DNA of 64,000 bases from HXMU1420-13 sp963691715 (lineage in GTDB: Bacteria; Bacteroidota; Rhodothermia; Balneolales; Balneolaceae), in contig OY829281.1 of the NCBI GenBank assembly GCA_963691715.1, positions 930,001 to 994,000 on the forward strand, given 5' to 3'. Numbering within the stretch: position 1 is the first letter of the stretch; every line of letters begins with the position of its first letter. A model generated the notes under the pieces. It had not been told where the DNA came from, made no database searches, and was given only the letters and a program-made list of their open reading frames with translations. The translations under genes were made by a program, and so were the position numbers. This document shows positions 48,530 through 57,918 of the stretch, in pieces.

Positions 48530-50368
48530 CTAACGGAAACGAGATTCAATTTCATCAAGAGAAAGATACACGATAGTTGGTTTTTTCAAAGGATCTAGAT
48601 AAGGTTGTTCACATGCAAATAATTGATCTACTAAAGCCTCCATCTCTTCATATTTAAGGTTTTTTCCTCTTGGTATTGCGGCTTTTGTTGCAAATGCAAT
48701 TGCTAATCTTTCTCTAACTTCTAAATTAATTTTTTTGCTTAAATCTTGGTATTGATGTAGCATAGATATAATTACCTCTTGTTCATTACCAATATCAATA
48801 TCTGCTGGAACACCATTAATCATTGCGGTATTACCACTTAATAATTGAATAGAAAAACCCATTCGTTGTACAATAGGATGTAATTCTTTTAGTAGGGTAA
48901 AATCTGATGCAGATAGCTCGATCGTTTGTGCAAATAATAATTGTTGCGTACTTGGAAGTGCTTCTTCAGTTGCATTGATAGCTTTTTCATAAATAATTCG
49001 TTTATGAGCTAAAAACTGATCAATCATGCATAAACCAGTGCGAGTTTGGGTAACAATGTATGTATTATGAAGCTGCCAAAATGAAGTCAATTTTGATGTT
49101 TTATCAGCATCAAAATTTAAACGTTCGGTGTTATCTTTCGAGCCATTACTTAATTCTGATTCTGAATAAAGTAATTTTGAGAATGTATCGCCTTGATGAT
49201 CTAAAAATGGTTTATTTATTCTTGATGGAACGTTATACTCTCCAATACTAGAGGATGGATATCCCTTTGCTGGTGTTTTAAAATTAAAGGCTGTATCGAA
49301 TCCTTTTGTAGCTTGATTACTTAAAAAAAGATCCTCATCAGAGGGAATAAGAGGAACTTTAAAATGGTTATTAAGTGCTCTATTTACCACCGATTTAGCA
49401 AGTTGAATTACACTACGTTCATCTTCAAATTTAACTTCCGTTTTAGCTGGATGAACATTTACGTCAACTTTGCTAGCATCAATTTCAATAAATAAAGAAT
49501 AGAATGGATATTCATTATTATGAGTCCAAGCATCATATAAACTCAATATAACATGCGTGAGATAACGATGTTGAAATGGGCGCCCATTCACAAAAAGAAA
49601 CTGCTCTCCCCTACTTTTCTTTGCCAATTTCGGATCAGAAGCAAAACCAAAAATTTTTAAATAACTTGTTTCTTCTTCAAATTCAATCAAACTAGCATTA
49701 TAAGCTGACCCAAACAGAGTACCTATTCTATTTTTTAGAGAATCTTTAGGTAGATTGTAAACATGTTCTTCATCAGATATTACTAAAAATGATATATCTG
49801 GAAATGCTAATGCTGCATATTGAACAGTTCTGAGGATATGCCTTAATTCAGTAACGTTTGTTTTTAAAAATTGACGCCGAGCGGGTACATTAAAAAATAA
49901 ATTTTTTACAGAAATATTTGTTCCTTCTGGTGTAGCAATCGGAGCAATGGGTTTTTCTTCACCTCCATCAATTTCTAGTTCCCAGCCATTCGTATCTTCT
50001 ATTCTTTTCGTTCGAACAGCTATTTGACTCACAGATGCAATCGAAGCCATAGCTTCGCCTCTAAAACCCATTGTTTTGATCGAAAACAGATCATTAATTG
50101 AGTTAATTTTTGATGTTGCATGTCGCTCAAAGCATAGGGGAAGATCATCTCTACTCATACCACATCCATTGTCTATCACTTGGATAAGAGTTCTACCAGC
50201 ATTTCCAATGATCACTGTTATATCATCAGCTCCAGCATCTATGGCATTGTCTAAAAGCTCTTTTACAACGGAGGCAGGGCGTTGAATTACCTCACCAGCA
50301 GCAATTTTATTACTGATTTCAGGAGATAATTGATGAATTATTGAATTTGACGTGCGGAGTTCGCTCAA
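48530..50368 (-). CDS. mutL: DNA mismatch repair protein MutL
   Basis: A 612-residue protein. The N-terminal GHKL ATPase is intact: IAAGEVIQRPASVVKELLDN (Glu as base), DNGCGMSRDDLP, ATSKI, GFRGEAMASIASVS (~95) and the second domain HPAKTEVKFEDE (~310). A linker of about 90 residues precedes the C-terminal dimerisation domain (~430-612). There the endonuclease motif DQHAxxExxxxE is DQFLAHKRIIYE, ACKSAI is ATKAAI, and CPHGRP is LDPLKKP. So the nicking activity of most non-enteric MutL proteins is probably lost or altered. It should still coordinate MutS-dependent repair. Confidence 0.94.
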   Translation of the reverse strand: MSELRTSNSIIHQLSPEISNKIAAGEVIQRPASVVKELLDNAIDAGADDITVIIGNAGRTLIQVIDNGCGMSRDDLPLCFERHATSKINSINDLFSIKTMGFRGEAMASIASVSQIAVRTKRIEDTNGWELEIDGGEEKPIAPIATPEGTNISVKNLFFNVPARRQFLKTNVTELRHILRTVQYAALAFPDISFLVISDEEHVYNLPKDSLKNRIGTLFGSAYNASLIEFEEETSYLKIFGFASDPKLAKKSRGEQFLFVNGRPFQHRYLTHVILSLYDAWTHNNEYPFYSLFIEIDASKVDVNVHPAKTEVKFEDERSVIQLAKSVVNRALNNHFKVPLIPSDEDLFLSNQATKGFDTAFNFKTPAKGYPSSSIGEYNVPSRINKPFLDHQGDTFSKLLYSESELSNGSKDNTERLNFDADKTSKLTSFWQLHNTYIVTQTRTGLCMIDQFLAHKRIIYEKAINATEEALPSTQQLLFAQTIELSASDFTLLKELHPIVQRMGFSIQLLSGNTAMINGVPADIDIGNEQEVIISMLHQYQDLSKKINLEVRERLAIAFATKAAIPRGKNLKYEEMEALVDQLFACEQPYLDPLKKPTIVYLSLDEIESRFR

Positions 50369-50380
50369 GAAAAAATATAA

Positions 50381-50596
50381 TTATAGTATGCTAATTAAAT
50401 AAACAACCAAAGATAATAATAGTGCAAGAAATAAAACTCTTATACTCTGTTTAGGTTTTACTCGATTATGTGTTTGAAATTTTACTCTTCTTCTTGCCCT
50501 ATTTTTCTCCCTTTCTTCTTTTTCAGGATCATAATAACGAAGTGGTAGATCGAATTGTTTAGGTTTCGGTCTATAGCCGAACATCGGTTTAATCAT
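50381..50596 (-). CDS. Small membrane protein, unknown
   Basis: A 71-residue protein with a basic, Arg/Lys-rich N-terminal two thirds (EKEEREKNRARRRVKFQ) and a C-terminal membrane helix (VLFLALLLSLVVYLISIL). A tail-anchored or short inner-membrane protein. Family not recognised. It precedes mutL on the same strand with 12 bp between, so it may be in the same operon, and it follows 50 bp after the histidine kinase gene. The very short length makes functional inference impossible. Confidence 0.6.
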   Translation of the reverse strand: MIKPMFGYRPKPKQFDLPLRYYDPEKEEREKNRARRRVKFQTHNRVKPKQSIRVLFLALLLSLVVYLISIL

Positions 50597-50649
50597 AGTT
50601 CTAATTCGAAGTTAACATTAAGTGATAAAATTAAGTATGCTTCTATCAT

Positions 50650-51786
50650 TTAAAAATAACTAGCAGCGAGAGGTAACTCAACTTTAAATTTCGATCCTTT
50701 TCCTTGCTCTGATTCCACCCAGATCTTCCCTCCTATTTTCTCCACCGATTTCTTCACAATCGGCAAGCCCAGTCCTGTCCCTTTAACGCCTTCTGTATTC
50801 GAGGCTCTCTTGAATGGCTCAAAGATCAAATTTAACTCTTGCTGCGGAATCCCTATCCCATAATCTACACACTCTACATGTACCTGTTCTGAGGTAAACT
50901 CAAACTTAAAATCTATCCCAGATTCAGAATACTTACACGCATTCTCTAACAAATTCCTAAATATAAGCTCCACTAAACTCAAATCGCTATACATCAAGCG
51001 CTCATACTCCATTCCTGATACATGTATTTCTCGGTCTTTAAATCCCATACTCCGTAACATCTTAATCGTATCATCCAACACTTCAGAAAGCTTAAACTTT
51101 TGCATGTTTTCTATCACCTGTGTTGAATCCAATTTCCCTATCGTTAACACATCTTCAATTAAATTCTCCATCCGGATGGAAGAGGCATGGATACGCCCTA
51201 CTCTTTTCTTTATATCTGCAGGACCGTAACTATCTGAAAACTCCAATAACAATTCTGCCGTCGAAAATATACTCGTTAAAGGGGTACGGAACTCATGCGA
51301 CACCATCGACACAAAGTTCTTATTTAACTCATTATAACTTCGCTCCGATTCTAGCGCTCTTAATAACTCCTTTTCGGATTTCTTTCTATCGGTGATGTCT
51401 CGGTATTGCCATACAGTACCATATTGTACCCCACCATATATTATTGGAATATAATCGCGTTCTAAAATGCGACCGTTCATCAGTTCTAGTTCTTCATTTA
51501 CCGACCTTTTATTCTCTTGGCCTAACTTTATCGTAGATGCTACAAACTGATCAGGTGCTTCAAAATACCCTTTCACTTGTTCCAATGAGGCAACATAATC
51601 TCGTCCCATTAAATCCGAAGGTTCAAAGGCATTACCAAATAAATCACAAAATTTATCATTCGCATGAACAATCACTCTATCGGACTGCTCCATCAAAACA
51701 CCCGTATTCAAATTATTGAGTAGGGTCGATAATCGCGATGACAATTGAATCAATTCTTGCTCTGACTTCTTCTTCTCCGTGATGTC
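50650..51786. repeat. Duplicated kinase module, copy 1 (with 55380-56516)
   Basis: A 1,137 bp segment holding the third PAS, HisKA and HATPase parts. It matches 55380-56516 with two differences seen by eye (50668 g vs 55398 a, synonymous; 50877 c vs 55607 t, Val to Ile). Upstream of it the two kinase genes are unrelated at DNA level. Confidence 0.95.
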
Positions 51787-53037
51787 CCTTAAAACTGTTT
51801 GAATGGCGTAAGCACCGTTATAAAGTATTGTATTCGAATTAGCTTCAATATGCTTAACATTGCCTTTTACTGTTTTGATTTGAAACTCTGTGGGCTCGAT
51901 AAAACCTTTTTTTTGGAGAATTGCTAAACGATCCTCAATAAAATTTGAATTCACATTAAGTAAAAACCCTCTTAAATCCTTCCCCATCATCTGTTCCATA
52001 TTGTTAGCTTCATAAAGACGAAGAGCTGCCGGATTCATATATACAACTCTGCCTTCAACAGAAATTTGTAGTGCTTCGGGCATATTTTCAACTAGATTTT
52101 GCCACCTTTCTTCACTTTCTTTTAGTGATATTTCTACTTCTTTTCTTTTTCTAGAGTTAATTGCACTATTGATTTTTGAAGAAGTTAAATTTGCAATAGT
52201 CGTAAATGCTTCTAAATGTTCTTTTTGATAAAAATTCCTTTGATGATGCTCTGAGTCAATTACTCCGATGACATTACCTTCATAGACAATTGGTACAGCT
52301 AATTCTGAAAATCGAAAATCGTCATCTACTACGTAAGCTTTATCCAAAGAGGTATCATTAACTAAAACAGGTTTTTTTGTAGCAGCAGCCCTCCCAACGA
52401 TACCTTGCCCTACCTTAAGAGATATTTCATTTTCAATTCGTTTACCATCTGGATTTTTGGGACCGTAAGCAGCAATTTGATTTAGTTGATCTTTTGCAGA
52501 GTCTAAAATGTATATAACACAATCTTCCAATCCCAAAAGCTCAATAGTATTTTGTGTGATTTCCCAAGCAATTTCTTCAAGCTCGTTTTTACCCAATAAA
52601 GAAATGGCTAATTTATTGATTGCATTTAGGGTAACTTGAGATCGTTTAGTTTCTTTAAGATCTCTGATGAAATAAATAAATAAATAGTCGCCGTCAATTT
52701 TTTTTGGAATTATAGTAAGCTCAATTGGAAATTGAGTTTTTCGTTTATTTACTGCAGTTATTTCAAAACGTTTATCAAATGCTAGTGCTTTAGAATGATT
52801 AAAAAAATGACTAATCTTTCCAGTGTAAACTGATCTGTGATTTAATGGAATAATAATCTCTGGTAGAAGTTGCCCAAGAATTTCGGCACGTTTCCATAAG
52901 AATATATTCTCGGCTTGATAATTCCATTCTGTGATCCTACCATTTGAATCACTAATTATAACAGCATCAAATGCAGAATTTATTACAGATTGTAAAATCG
53001 ATTTACTTTTTTGAAACTTAAAAGAAAGACTATTCAT
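50650..53037 (-). CDS. Hybrid-sensor PAS/GAF histidine kinase
   Basis: A 795-residue cytoplasmic sensor kinase from the ATG at 53037; an ATG at 53127 would add 30 residues of hydrophobic, TA-rich sequence and I consider it unlikely. Order: PAS (~20-130, SVINSAFDAVIISDSNGRIT), GAF (~150-300, VGQGIVGRAAATKKPVLVND), PAS (~315-430), PAS (~435-550), HisKA (NKNFVSMVSHEFRTPLTSIF, phospho-His) and HATPase (LENACKYSE N box; GIGIP G1; KGTGLGLPIVKK). The last 379 codons are nearly identical in DNA to the kinase at 55380-57917. Signal unknown; no receiver domain. Confidence 0.9.
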   Translation of the reverse strand: MNSLSFKFQKSKSILQSVINSAFDAVIISDSNGRITEWNYQAENIFLWKRAEILGQLLPEIIIPLNHRSVYTGKISHFFNHSKALAFDKRFEITAVNKRKTQFPIELTIIPKKIDGDYLFIYFIRDLKETKRSQVTLNAINKLAISLLGKNELEEIAWEITQNTIELLGLEDCVIYILDSAKDQLNQIAAYGPKNPDGKRIENEISLKVGQGIVGRAAATKKPVLVNDTSLDKAYVVDDDFRFSELAVPIVYEGNVIGVIDSEHHQRNFYQKEHLEAFTTIANLTSSKINSAINSRKRKEVEISLKESEERWQNLVENMPEALQISVEGRVVYMNPAALRLYEANNMEQMMGKDLRGFLLNVNSNFIEDRLAILQKKGFIEPTEFQIKTVKGNVKHIEANSNTILYNGAYAIQTVLRDITEKKKSEQELIQLSSRLSTLLNNLNTGVLMEQSDRVIVHANDKFCDLFGNAFEPSDLMGRDYVASLEQVKGYFEAPDQFVASTIKLGQENKRSVNEELELMNGRILERDYIPIIYGGVQYGTVWQYRDITDRKKSEKELLRALESERSYNELNKNFVSMVSHEFRTPLTSIFSTAELLLEFSDSYGPADIKKRVGRIHASSIRMENLIEDVLTIGKLDSTQVIENMQKFKLSEVLDDTIKMLRSMGFKDREIHVSGMEYERLMYSDLSLVELIFRNLLENACKYSESGIDFKFEFTSEQVHVECVDYGIGIPQQELNLIFEPFKRASNTEGVKGTGLGLPIVKKSVEKIGGKIWVESEQGKGSKFKVELPLAASYF

Positions 53038-53346
53038 CAAAAAAGAGTATTCATTAAAAATGTGGATTCCATAATAATAAATTATACAGTAATAAATAAA
53101 TAATAAATATTTTATATATATATTCATAAATTATATTTTTTGAATATATTTTAATATTTATATATAAATAAGTAAAAACTAAATTTATGTATTCATATAT
53201 TTTATTTATTTATTTCCCAATTTTTGTTAGCTAAAATTATTTTATAAAAACATATTCATTAATCAAATTTATCGCGAAAAAAAATTCATTTTCATTAGAT
53301 ACTATAATTCATTAATCAAATGAGTTTTTAATGTTATACATAGAAT

Positions 53347-54363
53347 TTAAATTGGATATTCTAAAAAGAATTGAGATCCAACATCTGTATAATGTTTCTT
53401 TATAGTACCTTCTAATTGTTTCGCATAACTTTCAATAAGTAATCCTTCAACATTGTTCCATAGATTTGTAATATCTAGTTCTGTGTCAGCATTAATAGAA
53501 ATACTTAAACATCCTTTTTCTACTGTCAAATAAGAATTCAGACATATCCTTATAGGGGATTTTAAATATTTTTGATTTAGTAATAACGTTAATGTCTCAT
53601 AAATGAATAAACCTAAGGGAATAGCCTTCTCAACATTTAAATCAAATTTTTCAATTTGAGATACTAATAAAAAATCCTCTGCGTCAAATAAAGAATCAAT
53701 GATATTACTGATTAGTTTATGTGAGTCCACCCTACATACTAAATCATTGTGATAAGCATTTTCATGAACTGAAGCCATAGCTAATATCCTATCTTTTATA
53801 GTGTGTATGAAATTTGGATCATTAGACATTTCACCTAATTCAAAAAATGCTGTAACCACAGCTAAATTATTCTTTACTCTGTGGTGCATTTCCATGGTAA
53901 GTGTTTCTCTTTCCTCGGCGTACACTTCGTTAAGCTTATCAAATTCTTGAATTGCTTGCTGAGCGAATAGTTCTTTACGGCTTGAATACTTTTCGTATTG
54001 AGTAGTAATTGCCCTCAATAATTCTTTTCGAGAAAACGGTTTAGTTAGGTAATCATCGGCGCCTAAATTCATTCCCTTTCTGATGTTTGTATTATCTGCA
54101 AATGCAGTTAAAAATAGAAAAGGTATATTTTTGTTATTTGGTAGATTTTTATAATTCTCTAATAGAGTATGACCGTCCATAATCGGCATCATTATGTCAC
54201 TTATGACCATATCAGGTTCGGAATGTATGAGTACATCGAGAGCTTCTTTGCCATTTCTTGTTTCTGTTACCTTAAACCCTTCAAGTAATAATAGCTCTGT
54301 TAAACCTTCTCTTATTGCATCATCATCTTCCACAACCAACAATTTTACATCTTCTTTTATCAT
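53347..54363 (-). CDS. Receiver-HisKA_2 protein with degenerate ATPase domain
   Basis: A 338-residue protein from ATG 54363 (MIKEDVKLLVVEDDDAIREG). Residues 1-120 are a receiver with the phosphorylated Asp in MVISDIMMPIMDG (~52) and KPF Lys (~102). Residues ~150-200 contain TMEMHHRVKNNLAVVTAFFE, a HisKA_2-type dimerisation/phospho-His helix. The C-terminal part resembles the ATPase domain (IPLGLFIYETLTLLL..., end FFLEYPI), but the conserved DxGxG and G-rich loops are missing. It may be a phosphotransfer protein rather than an active kinase. It lies between the second kinase and the receiver-AraC regulator, same strand. Confidence 0.8.
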   Translation of the reverse strand: MIKEDVKLLVVEDDDAIREGLTELLLLEGFKVTETRNGKEALDVLIHSEPDMVISDIMMPIMDGHTLLENYKNLPNNKNIPFLFLTAFADNTNIRKGMNLGADDYLTKPFSRKELLRAITTQYEKYSSRKELFAQQAIQEFDKLNEVYAEERETLTMEMHHRVKNNLAVVTAFFELGEMSNDPNFIHTIKDRILAMASVHENAYHNDLVCRVDSHKLISNIIDSLFDAEDFLLVSQIEKFDLNVEKAIPLGLFIYETLTLLLNQKYLKSPIRICLNSYLTVEKGCLSISINADTELDITNLWNNVEGLLIESYAKQLEGTIKKHYTDVGSQFFLEYPI

Positions 54364-54482
54364 TCCTATATATTTTGGTTCGAGGAAAATTTCGATACTT
54401 TTAGGATAACACATCTGCCAGATTTGTGCAGTTTTCTGCCAAAACCATTAGACTTCGTTAATTTTTATTTCGAAAAATCTAG

Positions 54483-55214
54483 TTAGCTAACAATTTTAAA
54501 TTTGTCTCTGTAAAGCCTTGAAAAATGTGAAATACTTTTAAAACCTACTTTTACAGCAGCTTCTGATATGGTTTTAACCTTATTTTCTGTTAATAAGTCA
54601 TGAGCCCTTTGTAATTTAACTTCACGTATATATTCTGCTACAGACATGTTTAATAAATCATTAACTCTACGGTATAAATTACGTTCACTAATTCCTAAAT
54701 CGGTAGCTAAATTTGAAACTGAATATGAACTTATTTCAATATTTTTTACTACATAGTGATGCAAGTCTTGAATAAATTTCTCATCAATATTTGGATTATC
54801 ATTAAAGGATTTAGATAAAATACTTTGCCATGAATTAGATTGAAACGCTTTTTTGTTAGAAAGAATGTTCCCTATTTTGAGTACCACTTCATTGTTATTG
54901 AACGGTTTTTTAATGTAGTCTACCGCACCTGCATGTAGTCCTTTTATTTTTGATTCATCCGCAACATCTGCTGTAAGTAAAATGATTGGTACATGTGCAA
55001 ATGTTGGATCACTACCAACTTTCTTGGTAAACTCAAAGCCATCCATGATGGGCATATTTACATCGCAAATTATTAGATCCGGCATAGACATCTTAAGTTG
55101 ATGTATTGCATCTTCTCCATTTTCTGCCCAGCTACATTCATACCCATGAATTCGCATTAATTCAATTAAAGTAATACGAACTGCGCTATCGTCTTCAATA
55201 ATTAAGAGTTTCAA
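54483..55214 (-). CDS. Receiver-AraC response regulator
   Basis: A 243-residue regulator. Receiver at 1-120: EDD (7-9), phosphorylated Asp in LIICDVNMPIMDG (~52), Thr in ILLTAD and Lys in YIKKPF (~101). Residues ~150-243 form an AraC-type DNA-binding domain with two HTHs (VSNLATDLGISERNLYRRVN; ISEAAVKVGFKSISHFSRLY). This type is frequent in Bacteroidota two-component systems. It is the likely output of the H-NOX-linked kinase, whose gene ends 165 bp upstream on the same strand. Confidence 0.9.
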   Translation of the reverse strand: MKLLIIEDDSAVRITLIELMRIHGYECSWAENGEDAIHQLKMSMPDLIICDVNMPIMDGFEFTKKVGSDPTFAHVPIILLTADVADESKIKGLHAGAVDYIKKPFNNNEVVLKIGNILSNKKAFQSNSWQSILSKSFNDNPNIDEKFIQDLHHYVVKNIEISSYSVSNLATDLGISERNLYRRVNDLLNMSVAEYIREVKLQRAHDLLTENKVKTISEAAVKVGFKSISHFSRLYRDKFKIVS

Positions 55215-55379
55215 TGATCTTGCCTACTTTGAATCTAATTTAAAATAGTTTATTCCTAAAATATTTACAGCTATATATTCATTATAGGATATTGAAATCG
55301 AAGATTAAATAATAGTTAGAATATCAACTATTAGAAGTTAAAATTTCATATAGAGAGTAATAGATCTTTATGTACGATA

Positions 55380-56516
55380 TTAAAAATAACTAGCAGCAAG
55401 AGGTAACTCAACTTTAAATTTCGATCCTTTTCCTTGCTCTGATTCCACCCAGATCTTCCCTCCTATTTTCTCCACCGATTTCTTCACAATCGGCAAGCCC
55501 AGTCCTGTCCCTTTAACGCCTTCTGTATTCGAGGCTCTCTTGAATGGCTCAAAGATCAAATTTAACTCTTGCTGCGGAATCCCTATCCCATAATCTACAC
55601 ACTCTATATGTACCTGTTCTGAGGTAAACTCAAACTTAAAATCTATCCCAGATTCAGAATACTTACACGCATTCTCTAACAAATTCCTAAATATAAGCTC
55701 CACTAAACTCAAATCGCTATACATCAAGCGCTCATACTCCATTCCTGATACATGTATTTCTCGGTCTTTAAATCCCATACTCCGTAACATCTTAATCGTA
55801 TCATCCAACACTTCAGAAAGCTTAAACTTTTGCATGTTTTCTATCACCTGTGTTGAATCCAATTTCCCTATCGTTAACACATCTTCAATTAAATTCTCCA
55901 TCCGGATGGAAGAGGCATGGATACGCCCTACTCTTTTCTTTATATCTGCAGGACCGTAACTATCTGAAAACTCCAATAACAATTCTGCCGTCGAAAATAT
56001 ACTCGTTAAAGGGGTACGGAACTCATGCGACACCATCGACACAAAGTTCTTATTTAACTCATTATAACTTCGCTCCGATTCTAGCGCTCTTAATAACTCC
56101 TTTTCGGATTTCTTTCTATCGGTGATGTCTCGGTATTGCCATACAGTACCATATTGTACCCCACCATATATTATTGGAATATAATCGCGTTCTAAAATGC
56201 GACCGTTCATCAGTTCTAGTTCTTCATTTACCGACCTTTTATTCTCTTGGCCTAACTTTATCGTAGATGCTACAAACTGATCAGGTGCTTCAAAATACCC
56301 TTTCACTTGTTCCAATGAGGCAACATAATCTCGTCCCATTAAATCCGAAGGTTCAAAGGCATTACCAAATAAATCACAAAATTTATCATTCGCATGAACA
56401 ATCACTCTATCGGACTGCTCCATCAAAACACCCGTATTCAAATTATTGAGTAGGGTCGATAATCGCGATGACAATTGAATCAATTCTTGCTCTGACTTCT
56501 TCTTCTCCGTGATGTC
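55380..56516. repeat. Duplicated kinase module, copy 2
   Basis: Partner of 50650-51786; see that entry. The match ends sharply in the codons just after DITEKKKSEQ at the 5' side and at the stop codon at the 3' side. The PAS preceding it here is a different sequence from that in the other kinase. Confidence 0.95.
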
Positions 56517-57917
56517 TCTGTACTCCCAAAGATGCCCCAAATACTCTTTTTCTAAATAAATGGGTATAAAATCTCTTTCATAAATTCTGCCATCTTTGAA
56601 ATGAATTTCTTCATTAGTACGAATTTTTTTGTCTTTAACTATCTGATCTATTTCACTGACAAATTTTTCTGGTTCTCTTAAAAGGTGTTTACTTCGTTCA
56701 CCAGAATTTGAACAATCAATTCCTACCAGATCTTTGGGATTCGCATTGATATTAAAAATCGAACAAAATTCCTCATTAGTAACAAGTATTCTTCGATTTT
56801 TATCTTCTAAAAGAATCCCACTATTAAGACTTGATATCAAAGTTGATAATCTGGTAGAGGTAGTATTTAATTTGAGATTCGTTTGTTTGATATCTGTAAT
56901 GTCTACACCATATCCAATTACCATTTCAAGTTCTTCATCTTTATCAAATACTGGGAATAAATTTCTAAGCTTCCATTCTTCACTTCCCTCTTTTGTTACA
57001 AACTTTTCCTCAAAACTTAGCGCATTTTTATCTTCAGTTACTTTTTTAAAAATAGCTCGCCGATTCTCAGCAATCAATTTTGGCTTATTTCGATATTCAA
57101 CATATTCAAAATCATCTTTATCTATAAGCCACGATCTAATTTTTGGATCTTGAATTGCTATTGGATTAACAAACTTATATCGATGATTTTTATCAAAAAC
57201 AACTAGATCAGAGGGTATAGAATTCAAAACATTCTCATAAAATGTTTTCTGTTCTTCGAGTTTTTTTCGTGCTTCAAATTTTTCTAAGACTGACTCTACT
57301 CCAGCTGCATACGCTAAAAGAATTGCCTCATCATTCTCAGACCAATCATATTCAATATCAATTAATTCAAGACTAATAATTGCTCTAATACTTCCCTGAT
57401 ATTCTATTGGCATTAGAACCACTGAACTTAACCCGATAAGGTTCATGGTTCTGGTTACTAATTGATGATTATTTTGACTTGAATTAAATTTGACAAGCTT
57501 ATTACCTTTTAAAAAAATTTGAGAAAATCTATAAAATAATCTGTCGAGGCTACGATGTTTCTTTAATAAATTATATAAAGATTCAAATTTCCTATTGGCA
57601 TGGAAATAATTTTTTAGTAACGTGTATTTATTTTCGTTTTCCTCCAATGTTGCTATACTAAATCGATCTACCTCTAACGTAGCTCCTACAATTCGTATTG
57701 ACTCAGTAAGCGCTTGATCAAAATCATCTTCTTTAAACAATACTATTAAAGCTTTGGATATAGCTTCTAATAATTCATCTTTGGTCTTATAAAGTTTCTG
57801 TAGCCGCTCATTTGCTGTAAATAGCTCTAGTGCTTTTTTTTCAAGTATGTATTCTGCTTCTTTCCGAGCTCTTCTCTCTCTTTCTATCCTTCTTTTGTAA
57901 ATCAGTAAATCTGACAT
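55380..57917 (-). CDS. GAF/PAS histidine kinase coupled to H-NOX
   Basis: An 845-residue sensor kinase. The ATG at 57917 is used because it follows the H-NOX stop by one base (TAAC ATG); an ATG at 57932 overlaps H-NOX. Order: N-terminal coiled coil (RRIERERRARKEAEYILEKK), GAF (~60-225), PAS1 (~235-350, NSIPSDLVVFDKNHRYKFVN), PAS2 (~360-480), PAS3 (~485-600), HisKA (SMVSHEFRTPL) and HATPase. No membrane helices, so it is soluble, as kinases regulated by H-NOX are. NO-bound H-NOX probably changes its autophosphorylation. The last 379 codons are shared with the 50650 kinase. Confidence 0.93.
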   Translation of the reverse strand: MSDLLIYKRRIERERRARKEAEYILEKKALELFTANERLQKLYKTKDELLEAISKALIVLFKEDDFDQALTESIRIVGATLEVDRFSIATLEENENKYTLLKNYFHANRKFESLYNLLKKHRSLDRLFYRFSQIFLKGNKLVKFNSSQNNHQLVTRTMNLIGLSSVVLMPIEYQGSIRAIISLELIDIEYDWSENDEAILLAYAAGVESVLEKFEARKKLEEQKTFYENVLNSIPSDLVVFDKNHRYKFVNPIAIQDPKIRSWLIDKDDFEYVEYRNKPKLIAENRRAIFKKVTEDKNALSFEEKFVTKEGSEEWKLRNLFPVFDKDEELEMVIGYGVDITDIKQTNLKLNTTSTRLSTLISSLNSGILLEDKNRRILVTNEEFCSIFNINANPKDLVGIDCSNSGERSKHLLREPEKFVSEIDQIVKDKKIRTNEEIHFKDGRIYERDFIPIYLEKEYLGHLWEYRDITEKKKSEQELIQLSSRLSTLLNNLNTGVLMEQSDRVIVHANDKFCDLFGNAFEPSDLMGRDYVASLEQVKGYFEAPDQFVASTIKLGQENKRSVNEELELMNGRILERDYIPIIYGGVQYGTVWQYRDITDRKKSEKELLRALESERSYNELNKNFVSMVSHEFRTPLTSIFSTAELLLEFSDSYGPADIKKRVGRIHASSIRMENLIEDVLTIGKLDSTQVIENMQKFKLSEVLDDTIKMLRSMGFKDREIHVSGMEYERLMYSDLSLVELIFRNLLENACKYSESGIDFKFEFTSEQVHIECVDYGIGIPQQELNLIFEPFKRASNTEGVKGTGLGLPIVKKSVEKIGGKIWVESEQGKGSKFKVELPLAASYF

Positions 57918-57918
57918 G

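Noticed and set aside
53038..53127. Thirty-residue hydrophobic N-terminal extension of the first kinase
   Set aside because: Very TA-rich and of biased composition; the PAS domain starts normally from the ATG at 53037.
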